The position numbers and the translations under genes are program-made. The notes beneath the pieces were generated by a model. The model saw only the letters and a list, made by a program, of their open reading frames with translations, did not search any database and had not been told where the DNA came from. From Hyaloperonospora brassicae (Eukaryota; Oomycota; Peronosporomycetes; Peronosporales; Peronosporaceae), in NCBI GenBank assembly GCA_947650285.1, contig CANTFL010000528.1, positions 186,001 to 250,000 of the forward strand: a DNA stretch of 64,000 nucleotides. Direction: 5' to 3'. The number at the start of each line of letters is the position of its first letter. Within the stretch, counting starts at the first letter, position 1. Shown here in pieces: positions 53,709 through 62,400 of this stretch.

Positions 53709-56700
53709 TTAGCTCCCGCTTTTTTCATTTTTTTTACTCTTGATTCCCGGCTGACCATTGTTGTCTCTACCGAGTGTCTTCTCCTTTACAACCGCCGCTT
53801 TCGCGCCGATTCCAGCAACGTCAAGCTTTCGTTTCTCCCCACAATGTGTCGATTGCTTTGCATGTACTGTCGACGGTGCAGCTACTGAAGCCGTTGAGAC
53901 CATAGTAGCGGCTTGCCTCGGCGTTGCAAGCGCCGCGCTAACATTCGATATCATAGCCACCACTGGCTTGGTTGCGATTGGTGGAGTAACACCGGTCTGC
54001 GCCAATGGCACTTTTGGCGTACACGGCATCGCCGCTACGGAATTTACAGCCGCCGGAGCAACACGACGTGTCTGCGCTGCTTGTGTCAGACTCGCGACCA
54101 TTGGCTTCGGCGATGCAGCTTTCACACCAGCGGTCGATGCCGCAACTACTGCTGGCTTCGGCCGTAGATTGTTCCCTGATGATGCGAGCCCTGTCTGCAT
54201 TCGCGATGCAGCTGCTTGTAGCTTGGCCGTGTGAGCCATCATTGAGCCCATAGCTGCCGCCACGGCTGCAGCAGTTGAACCAGGGGCGAAATTAAGCTGA
54301 AATGCGGACGGTGAGGTTATCTGTTGCAGATTAGCAGACCCCAATACTTGCGTCGGGGGATCCTTGGAACGTCGAGGTTTCACAACCTTCTCGGTAGGCT
54401 TCTCGCACGTATCACGCAGCATAAGTTCGCGTCCGCCCACGACGACCTGATTTGTTTTAGGTCGACAGTGTTGCTCCGGGGGCTCAATACAGGAAGTAGC
54501 GCGTATCAACGCAGTTGGTGCGCTAGTGGCTCCAAACAACAGTTCAGGACTCGCTCGAACACCATTCGGAATACCAGGAGTCCCACTCGCGTTAACAACG
54601 CGCTGTACACTTGATGCGGCCGTCGTCGTAGATCGATTCAGCGTCATTGACGGCACCGTCCCACCCAGTGGCGCAAACCCTGGCGGAAGGTGGGTGACGT
54701 GCGAACGGTTAGAGCCTTGAGGGAATACTACAGATCGCATGAAACTCATCGGAATCCCGGCAGTCATCACACCGTTATCACCAACGACAGGACCTGTCTG
54801 GGTTGCAGTCAAACTTGGCACGGGTGCTGCCGACGAAACTGCGGTGCTAGTGGCTAGTTGCTTCTTCCAGTATTCAGCAGCGGTGCTGGTAGCAGGCTTC
54901 ACAACTGGAGTCGTCGCACGCGGTACTTCCTTTTCTAGCACAGCATAAGTTTTTAGGCGCAGCTTCCCGTGCGAATGCGACATCCTTTCTGACGACTTTT
55001 TGCCCTTGTCCATTTCATTCATACGGACAACAAAACGCCGACCTGAGTTGTCCACATCAAGGTTCCCGCAAGCGTTGTCAAACACCACATTGTCTTCGAC
55101 AATCACACTTCCGGCGTGATAGAGCAACCTCAAGCCGAATCGAGCATTTCGTTGAATCTTGTTCAGCCGCACCAATGCCTGTCCACCCAGAACAGTAACG
55201 CCCGAATGCGCGTTCTCTTCGACGGTGTTTAGCGACATGACTAATGACCCGCGCACGAGGAGCACACCAGAACTTCCAGCACCACGAATACGGCAGTTAT
55301 GTAGTACCAATAATGTATCAGATACAGGAGAAGTCGAAGTCGATACACATTGCGGTGCACTCGTCACCGAAGAACATGGTGGGTCAACTCGTGATTCCGA
55401 AGCCATTGATGCAAATGCCACCGGTGTAATAGGTGCTGGCGCTGTTGCAGCCGTCACGGGCGTAGAAATACTTGCTCTAGCACTTTCCGCAATAGGTGCC
55501 CCAGTGGCAACCTGCAATGTTGTACTCGTAGTTCCTGTCGCGGAAACGCGCGCTGCCGGGTTTACTGGAGTGGCAACACGCGGCAAAGCAGTTGCTGGAA
55601 TGACAGTCAGTGATGCAACAGTCTTTGTTGTGTCGCTCGCCGATGATAGAGCAACGGACGGAGAGGGCGATTTAACAGCCAAAGTAGCAGGAGCTGCTGG
55701 CGACGGGACAAACGCTGCGGAAGCATCCGTTGTGAAAGTAGCTGAGGTCGATGACATGGGATCAAAAATTTCGGTCGTGTTCGACTTCAACGTCGAAACG
55801 GTCTCGGCATCCGTGTATCGTGCCCTCTTCCTTTTCGATCGTTTCCGTTTCTTGGCGCCACAACCCCACACGCATATACAAGCGTTGCCCAAACCCTTTC
55901 CATCAAATTCGCAGTACTCCACACGCAGCTGCCCGTGGCCTGCAACTCGCAACAGATTCTGCCAGTTACACAGCTTCTTGTCTCGTTTTCGTACGACGCG
56001 TCTGCTTTCTTCGACCGCGGGTGCCAATTCCGTGGCATCAGAGCTTGGTTTTATATCAGTCGCGGCGAAATCGCAAGTACTGTTCGTCCGCGTAAAGTGA
56101 AAACCACATATTACCCCACCACGAGCGTTCCAGCACAACTGTGCACGGCAAGAGTGCATTTGTAACTCAACGTGCGCATCTGGGGCTGCCAGTAGCCTCA
56201 AGCATTTCGATATTTCTACTGTTTCGTCAAGGTGATAGACTCCTGGACCAAAAAGCACAGTTTCGCCAGACGCCACATTTGCCAATACTTTTGCCAAAGA
56301 TGCTGACGACCCTGGGCCGCAGGCGCTTGCAGAAATTTTGACAAACAACGACTGGTGCTGTGCCGCGACATGCCAGCTGCGGCAAACCATCTGAACGCAG
56401 TAGCGTCCTGGGAACGGGTCCAACATCGATAGCACGCGAAGCAATACCGGTGGCGGCAAACCTTCGTATCCTCTCCCCCGCGCACTCTGAAACTGCTCGT
56501 TGGCAACCCGAACAGCAGGACAGTCCCACATAGCTTCACGCGTATCAGTGTTATAGTAAAACGGCTTACCAGTCTTTGCACACTTCATTAGCGTCCACGC
56601 TGCGCCTGTCAAAAGACGTTTGCGTTGTTCGAAAAGCACGTGCGCGCGCTCACGTCGATAAAGATCGGCGTAGTATTCCGTCATCTGCTCAGATCCAGCA

Positions 56701-59700
56701 TCATCGCTGCAATCCATATGACCGACGATAAGTTCACCTTCTGCGATAAGTCGTGCCTCTTCCTCCCGTTTTTCCACCTCCGTTTGCTCTATATCTTCCA
56801 ATAGCGTTGTTGTAGCAGGATTAACATCAATTCCAGCGAGCGCTGCAGCTTGCTGGGCTGGGGTGCATGCATACAAAGGATCCACGTCTTCTCGAAAGTG
56901 TAGCGCATAGCGATCCACTGAATTCAATGAGTCCTCGAATCCCTGAAGCGATCGAACGGATGCCTTCCAAGCTTGCAGCTTTTGCTCTTCGGCCGCGTCG
57001 CGGGCCCTCTCGCGGACCTCCTCACCGTGCTTTCCATTTTGATCGTTAGATTCTGGAACTTTCAAACGCTTCGTCGTCAAACTTCTTTGAACACTCAAGC
57101 TATCACGCTGCCGTTTCCGACTGCCAATCTCGTTCTCGTCGACAGTCTCACCCCGCTTCAAAGTATCGACATCGCACCCGCCCGATCTGTTCGCCGGCCG
57201 ATCATAATCTTCTTCCGTTGTGTCTTCGTCAGCTCTAGTGTCGTCTTTACTCTCAACATCGTCGCCGTCACCCTTTTCACTCGCAGCAGTGCTCGCCGAT
57301 ACCGACGATGGGGTTGAAGGCCTCGAAGACATGTCCCCGACATGACTTGCACGGGGAGATGCGGCATTGCTGTCCGCTTCGTCGTCAAATTCACGTTGTT
57401 CTTGCAAATACTCTGCCCGCGCACCTTTCATTGCCACAACATCTTCCTCATCTTCTAACTGAGCCATAGTGTTTTCTACGGTATCAAGAGACATCACGTT
57501 GTTTTCGTCTATATCCTCGTCTGAACTCCCATCGTCAACTTCAGACTTATCATCGATACCCTCAGCCTCTTCACCTGAGCTGCCGACCATGAGCTCCCGT
57601 AGACTGGCCTTGGAGAAAAAGTCTGTGGTGAACTGCCCCTCCGACATCACCAGAAAGTCTAGATGTCGTTTCTGCTGTGCCTTACGAAGAATGTTTTCTT
57701 CTACCGTGTGCTCGCTCACAAGGCGATATATGTGCACATCACGTGTCTGACCGATGCGGTGAGCACGGTCTTGCGCCTGCGCATCCATAGCGGGATTCCA
57801 ATCTGAGTCGTAAAATATCACGGCGTCCGCACCTGTAAGGTTTATTCCTAAGCCGCCACTTCGCGTGCTCAAGATGAAGCAAAAGATTTTCTCGTTGCGA
57901 TTGAACCGCTCCATAAGCGTTTGCCGCTTCTCCACTTTCGTTGCACCATCCAAACGAAAGTATGTGTGGCCGTGCAAATTCAGAAACACTTCCAGGATGT
58001 TCAGCATCGAGCTCATTTGTGTAAAAATGAGGCATCTGTGGCCACCATGTTTCAAAGTACGCAAGAGCACTGCCAGTTGCTGAAGTTTACCACAATCAAA
58101 TTGCACCAGCGCCTTGTCGGGAAAAAATAACTGCGTGCGCTTAAATGACTCGTGGTACGGTGCCAATATACGATGCGCTACGTCCCGGGCGTTGCTTGCT
58201 TCAAGTTTTTCAGCCTGGGCTTTGCGTGACAACACAAAGTTGGTGTCGTAAGCAAACCCACCACCTCCATAAATGACACGAGCAGGCTTTGCACGAGCCT
58301 TCGGCACGTAACAAATTGATTTATTCACTGTTGACTGCAACGACATCAGTCTTTCCTCGGGGCTACGAACCATAGCTTGCAGAGCCAGTGTCGGTTGACG
58401 AGAGCCGAGGAAAGGCCTGGCACGATGCATATGGACCTCCATCGCTGATGAGATGAATGTCGGCATCGTACAAACTCGGATAAGATCGCCTCCAAACACA
58501 GGTTCGTCCAGGTACAATCCAGAGCGGAGCTTCTGAAGCTGTGCAACACTTGCACGCTTATCCTCCCAATACTTCCGACGCTTGGCTGCTAGCCTAATGA
58601 TTTGTTGGGCGATGTCGTTGTTTCCAACATATGCTGGCGGCACAGTCACAACAGTGTCATCCGGGAGCGGTGCACTAACGTCGTAGAAGAAAAGTTTCCT
58701 TCGTCGCTTTGAAGTGAACTTTTCGCCACGCAATACTTCCAGTCCGGGTAAATTACTCCCGGTCCAATGTGCCACGTGCGGGCGCTCGTTTACTATCTCA
58801 GCAACTAAGTAACCACAGCGTGACGGCACGCTCACACGAATGCTCGGCATATCTAATGGAGATGCGATCGGGCGTGGTTCGAACAAGTCCGGGTGATTAC
58901 ACACCTTACGTAGCTGCATGAGGACATTCATCATGCTCATAAAGTTTGCACCACGACCTTTCCCGCGGCCGAACATTGCGCGACGTGTACTGCTTCGGGA
59001 AATGAAGTCTTCGTACAAATATCGCTGTCGCTTTGACAACTGACATGTAATCACATGCTCAAATTTGCCCGGCAATTGCTTTTCCACGTCTTTCTTCAAT
59101 CGACGCAAAACGAACGGCCGGATGATACCGTGCAGCTTTGTCACCAAGTCCTTTCCACCCTCGACGCCATTATCGCCCGATTGACCTGCATCACTACCGT
59201 TCTCCACCATCAGTGCTAACGGATTCTGAAACCAATAAGTAAACTCCTTGCGCGACGCGAATACATGCGGCATGAGGAAATGCATGAGAGCCCAGAGCTC
59301 TAGTAAATTATTCTGCAACGGCGTTCCTGTCAGCAACAAACGACGCTGCGAGCTGAATGTCAGCAACGTTTGCCATCGGAGACTTTTCCAATTCTTGATA
59401 TTGTGCGCTTCGTCAAGAATCAGGTAATACCACTTCTTTCGCTTGAAGCAGTGTGCATCTTGAACCACGAGCTGGTAGCTAGTGATGCACACATGGAACG
59501 CATTCTGCTTCGACCATCCCTGTCGGAGCTCTTTGCGACGTTTGGCAGACCCGAAATACGTCAACACCTTGAACGCCGGGCACCAACGTTTGAACTCCAT
59601 CTCCCAGTTCACAAGACAGCTCGTAGGTACCACAATCAGATGGGGTCCCCAAAGCCCTTGACTCCAAGCAAGATGCGCCAAAAGTGATATCGTCTGGATA

Positions 59701-60989
59701 GTTTTGCCAAGACCCATTTCGTCTGCGAGAATACCGTTTATACGTCGCTGACACATGCTGATAAGCCAATTCACACCAGCTTCTTGGTACTCCCGTAAAT
59801 CTAACCTAGACGTCAGCAAGTAAGGTCGCTTGTACCCGCTCTTTCGTGCTGTCGCTGAAGCTTTATGTACAACTCCATTCAATCCAGCAGCACCATCGAC
59901 ATCTGCTTTCGCGCTGCCATCTTCCAGCTCCTCCTCCTCCTCGCCCTTCTGTCGATCCGTCTCTTCACTATGTTGTTGTTCGCTAAGTTCTTCAAGATCC
60001 ATACCGTCATCATCACTCGAGTCTGCATACGACGCCGTCGCGTATCGAGCTCGGAGTTGTTCAATCGACATCTCGCTCTCTTCCTTCAACAGTCGTAGTT
60101 CCTCAGCACTGCCCGACGCACCACTCGCTCGCTCCAACTTCTCCTCCTCGTCAATCGTACTTTCATCCTCTGCTTCATTCTCCTCGTCGCGTCTCGTCAC
60201 CACAAAGTCAGCGTCTCCGACCGTCTCCTCAAAGTCAGCGTCTCCGACCGCCTCGTCCCGACTCCCCTCCTTCCCTGCACCACGTCCTTCGTCGTCAGCG
60301 TCCACCTCTCCCTCCCGCACGTCCTCTCGTCCCTCTTGGAAACTCGCAGCTAATGCATCGGCGTACTTCTCCGTCTGCTCCACGAGCTGCTTCAGCTGCC
60401 TCTGCATTTGCCTCTGCTTGAGCTCTTCGGCCTCCAACTTCACTTTATACGCAATGATCTTGTCAATTTTGCTCCAAAACTTTTTCACTTCGCGTCCCAC
60501 GCGCGCCGCAGTGCGCCGCCGCGCCACGTCGTCGCGCTTCTGCTGCCGCACGAGCCGCGCTTCTTGCCGGCTTACGTACGACACCAGCGCCTGGCCCAGC
60601 GCTTTGGCATTGCGCACGCGCCACTTGCGCTCTTGACTAAAGTCGGCGGCCATCCACTCCATCTCCTGCAGTAAGTAGTCGCGATGGCAGCGCCCGACGC
60701 GCCGGCCCGCAGCGTCGCAGTCGGGCAGCAGTTCCTTCATCAGGGGCTTGCCGAGGGTCAGGGCGTGCAACTGCTCCGCTAAAGTACGTTTCCGCGCCGC
60801 CAGCGCCGCTTCGAGCGCCGCGCGCTCGTCCGACGCGTCGGAAAGCGACTCGTAGGGCGCGACAGACGCCGTTTCGACGGCCGTTTCGACCACCGGCAGC
60901 TGCGCAGTTGACGCCGCGATTGGTGACGAGGCGGCGGAGCTGCGGGACGTCGCGCGGCGTCGCGCCTGTTTCAGTCGCGCGTTCGCCAT
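53709..60989 (-). CDS. SWR1/SRCAP-type Snf2 ATPase fused to WW, F-box and beta-helix
   Basis: 2426 residues, no intron. HSA domain about 105-215 (EMEWMAADFSQERKWRVRNA); acidic stretch 220-370; Snf2 ATPase lobe 1 about 395-700 with Walker A DEMGLGKT (423-430), DEAH (526-529) and LLLTGTPLQNN (551-561); a spacer about 704-960; lobe 2 about 962-1130 with STRSGGLGINLTGAD (1041-1055) and DRAHRIGQ (1074-1081). WGPHLIVVPTS and NWEMEFKRWCP place it in the SWR1/SRCAP/EP400 branch, which exchanges H2A.Z into nucleosomes. Then a WW-like motif 1463-1493 (W1465, YYN 1478-1480, W1488, P1491), an F-box about 1511-1550 (LPPPVLLRVLSML, CRSWHVAA), parallel beta-helix 1551-1705 and 1890-2000 split by a 180-residue Ser/Thr/Ala linker, a basic NLS-like KKRKRSKRKR (1713-1722) and a disordered tail. 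Start chosen at 60989 (G at -3 and +4); the frame is open to 61298 but that part is low-complexity. All ATPase motifs are intact. Confidence 0.93.
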   Translation of the reverse strand: MANARLKQARRRATSRSSAASSPIAASTAQLPVVETAVETASVAPYESLSDASDERAALEAALAARKRTLAEQLHALTLGKPLMKELLPDCDAAGRRVGRCHRDYLLQEMEWMAADFSQERKWRVRNAKALGQALVSYVSRQEARLVRQQKRDDVARRRTAARVGREVKKFWSKIDKIIAYKVKLEAEELKQRQMQRQLKQLVEQTEKYADALAASFQEGREDVREGEVDADDEGRGAGKEGSRDEAVGDADFEETVGDADFVVTRRDEENEAEDESTIDEEEKLERASGASGSAEELRLLKEESEMSIEQLRARYATASYADSSDDDGMDLEELSEQQHSEETDRQKGEEEEELEDGSAKADVDGAAGLNGVVHKASATARKSGYKRPYLLTSRLDLREYQEAGVNWLISMCQRRINGILADEMGLGKTIQTISLLAHLAWSQGLWGPHLIVVPTSCLVNWEMEFKRWCPAFKVLTYFGSAKRRKELRQGWSKQNAFHVCITSYQLVVQDAHCFKRKKWYYLILDEAHNIKNWKSLRWQTLLTFSSQRRLLLTGTPLQNNLLELWALMHFLMPHVFASRKEFTYWFQNPLALMVENGSDAGQSGDNGVEGGKDLVTKLHGIIRPFVLRRLKKDVEKQLPGKFEHVITCQLSKRQRYLYEDFISRSSTRRAMFGRGKGRGANFMSMMNVLMQLRKVCNHPDLFEPRPIASPLDMPSIRVSVPSRCGYLVAEIVNERPHVAHWTGSNLPGLEVLRGEKFTSKRRRKLFFYDVSAPLPDDTVVTVPPAYVGNNDIAQQIIRLAAKRRKYWEDKRASVAQLQKLRSGLYLDEPVFGGDLIRVCTMPTFISSAMEVHMHRARPFLGSRQPTLALQAMVRSPEERLMSLQSTVNKSICYVPKARAKPARVIYGGGGFAYDTNFVLSRKAQAEKLEASNARDVAHRILAPYHESFKRTQLFFPDKALVQFDCGKLQQLAVLLRTLKHGGHRCLIFTQMSSMLNILEVFLNLHGHTYFRLDGATKVEKRQTLMERFNRNEKIFCFILSTRSGGLGINLTGADAVIFYDSDWNPAMDAQAQDRAHRIGQTRDVHIYRLVSEHTVEENILRKAQQKRHLDFLVMSEGQFTTDFFSKASLRELMVGSSGEEAEGIDDKSEVDDGSSDEDIDENNVMSLDTVENTMAQLEDEEDVVAMKGARAEYLQEQREFDDEADSNAASPRASHVGDMSSRPSTPSSVSASTAASEKGDGDDVESKDDTRADEDTTEEDYDRPANRSGGCDVDTLKRGETVDENEIGSRKRQRDSLSVQRSLTTKRLKVPESNDQNGKHGEEVRERARDAAEEQKLQAWKASVRSLQGFEDSLNSVDRYALHFREDVDPLYACTPAQQAAALAGIDVNPATTTLLEDIEQTEVEKREEEARLIAEGELIVGHMDCSDDAGSEQMTEYYADLYRRERAHVLFEQRKRLLTGAAWTLMKCAKTGKPFYYNTDTREAMWDCPAVRVANEQFQSARGRGYEGLPPPVLLRVLSMLDPFPGRYCVQMVCRSWHVAAQHQSLFVKISASACGPGSSASLAKVLANVASGETVLFGPGVYHLDETVEISKCLRLLAAPDAHVELQMHSCRAQLCWNARGGVICGFHFTRTNSTCDFAATDIKPSSDATELAPAVEESRRVVRKRDKKLCNWQNLLRVAGHGQLRVEYCEFDGKGLGNACICVWGCGAKKRKRSKRKRARYTDAETVSTLKSNTTEIFDPMSSTSATFTTDASAAFVPSPAAPATLAVKSPSPSVALSSASDTTKTVASLTVIPATALPRVATPVNPAARVSATGTTSTTLQVATGAPIAESARASISTPVTAATAPAPITPVAFASMASESRVDPPCSSVTSAPQCVSTSTSPVSDTLLVLHNCRIRGAGSSGVLLVRGSLVMSLNTVEENAHSGVTVLGGQALVRLNKIQRNARFGLRLLYHAGSVIVEDNVVFDNACGNLDVDNSGRRFVVRMNEMDKGKKSSERMSHSHGKLRLKTYAVLEKEVPRATTPVVKPATSTAAEYWKKQLATSTAVSSAAPVPSLTATQTGPVVGDNGVMTAGIPMSFMRSVVFPQGSNRSHVTHLPPGFAPLGGTVPSMTLNRSTTTAASSVQRVVNASGTPGIPNGVRASPELLFGATSAPTALIRATSCIEPPEQHCRPKTNQVVVGGRELMLRDTCEKPTEKVVKPRRSKDPPTQVLGSANLQQITSPSAFQLNFAPGSTAAAVAAAMGSMMAHTAKLQAAASRMQTGLASSGNNLRPKPAVVAASTAGVKAASPKPMVASLTQAAQTRRVAPAAVNSVAAMPCTPKVPLAQTGVTPPIATKPVVAMISNVSAALATPRQAATMVSTASVAAPSTVHAKQSTHCGEKRKLDVAGIGAKAAVVKEKTLGRDNNGQPGIKSKKNEKSGS

Positions 60990-61500
60990 AGCCGCCGAGC
61001 GCGGAATGGTCGGGCGGAAGGCGTGGTGGATGTGGGAAAGGGAAACTGTGAAACTTGATACTGGACCGTGACGCGCGGGGAGGTGGAGATTGGGAGATGT
61101 AATATTTGACAAGCGTGGAGCGGGCAGTGCGGGGTGGGGCGGGGTTTTTGACGGACGAGATCGATCGATCGATCGATTGATTGCATGATAAACGGTCAAC
61201 GATACGAAAAACGACACAGCGACGTCGGGTACATGTAGATAGATGATCGAGCAGAGACTTGTAGATTGGTGATAGATATCTATGTGTATACATTGCATTG
61301 GGATCGTGTCCAGTGGGTCGACGTTTGCAGACGTCGAGAAGCACTATTGCTGTCGGGTCATAGATTGACTTGACATTGAGATTCGCCTGTCCGTGCCAGT
61401 TTGTTCGAGTGGCTTCTTTACTGCCAGCTATATGCTGCGAGGCACTAGTGGAGGTATGATGGATGAGGCTCACTGTACGCTGCCAATTCATTGGAAGTAG
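60990..61500. promoter_or_regulatory. Upstream region of the host gene
   Basis: Probable promoter and 5' UTR of the minus-strand gene. It has pyrimidine-rich runs on the coding strand (CAGTTTCCCTTTCCC near 61033-61047) and a GATC microsatellite (about 61158-61182). I cannot assign a TATA box or a canonical oomycete initiator with confidence. The open frame continuing to 61298 is treated as UTR. Confidence 0.4.
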
Positions 61501-62285
61501 CTAATGACGATGGGGTCATCGAGGCAGCGTGGGCGGACACAATCTATGAGCAGTGGCTGGAAAAACACGCTCGGCATATGGCGTGTTGGCACAAAATTGA
61601 CCATCATGTATAAGGTGTTGGCAAGCGATATGCTGAGTTCCTATGACGTGCGATCAGGCATTATTTGCGTGGCTTTTGCTGGCTTTTGGACGAGATTGTC
61701 ACCGTGATACTGACTTCATTGCGCTTGATATGTGTCTACTGCGCATCGCTCTCACCACGACCTACTTTTCCGGCCCATGGCAGGTTCAGAGGACTTACCA
61801 GACGTGGACAGAACTTGTCAAACGCAGCTGGGAAATCGCGCAGACACTGGTTCGGCCACACGTTGTTTTATCATAATCGCTAACCTTTTATCACCACATT
61901 CCATGCCGGTTCTGCTACAAATTGAAAATATGAAAATTGGCGGCGAGCTCAACTAATTGGACGGATCTCTCTCTATCTGCTGCGTTGTATAACAAGTACT
62001 ATAGTGGATCAAGCTGCATCTCAATCACGAAACAACAAAAGCTTGTTGACAAAGTATGCTAGCTGAGCTATCAAATTGTCAGAAGTGCGGCGGGAAAACG
62101 CACCGTGCGAAATGTAAATGGTCTCACCATTCAGGTCTTCGCGTACTGCAATTGTAGAGCTGCATGGCTTCGAGTTCATCCATCGTAGCCTTTGTTTACA
62201 GCAACGAGGTCTTGCAAGATGAAATGAGAGATAGAAGGTATGAGGTATATACGGGTACGCGTGCGCGTACGACCTACTATATCCG
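61501..62285. other. Nothing recognised
   Basis: Several overlapping short plus-strand frames of 67-77 codons between 61504 and 61956 look like chance ORFs in alternative frames of one another; no motif is visible. No repeat shared with the rest of the window was noticed. Confidence 0.4.
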
Positions 62286-62289
62286 GCTT

Positions 62290-62400
62290 TGTTAGCCAAC
62301 TTCCGGCGATGTGTAATCGAACCGCCCCTGTGCGGATGTCGATCCGCGTATCTCGCGGCCCCGGTGCCAGCACTTATCCAGTCGGCCACCGGGGTCGGAG
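62290..62400 (-). ncRNA. tRNA-like pol III promoter pair, possible SINE or tRNA pseudogene
   Basis: On the minus strand an A-box-like TGGCCGACTGG (62388-62378) is followed about 55 bases later by a B-box-like GGTTCGATTAC (62323-62313). Between them are strong short stems (GCGGAT/ATCCGC, CCGCG/CGCGG). I could not fold a proper cloverleaf with acceptor and T stems, so a functional tRNA is unlikely. tRNA-derived SINEs are known in Phytophthora, and this spacing fits one. Confidence 0.35.

Noticed and set aside
55159..56100. 313-codon plus-strand frame opposite the host gene
   Set aside because: It mirrors the Ser/Thr/Ala-rich linker of the minus-strand protein; long antisense frames are expected from that codon use, and no motif is present.
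59830..60636. 268-codon Ser-rich plus-strand frame
   Set aside because: It is the complement of the Glu/Asp/Arg-rich N-terminal region of the host protein; the poly-Ser composition is a by-product.
60990..61298. N-terminal extension of the host protein to an ATG at 61298
   Set aside because: The 103 extra residues are low-complexity and include the translated GATC microsatellite (RSIDRSR); the ATG at 60989 has better context and a protein-like sequence follows.
62290..62400. Functional tRNA gene
   Set aside because: Box-like words are present, but acceptor and T stems do not pair and no seven-base anticodon loop forms.
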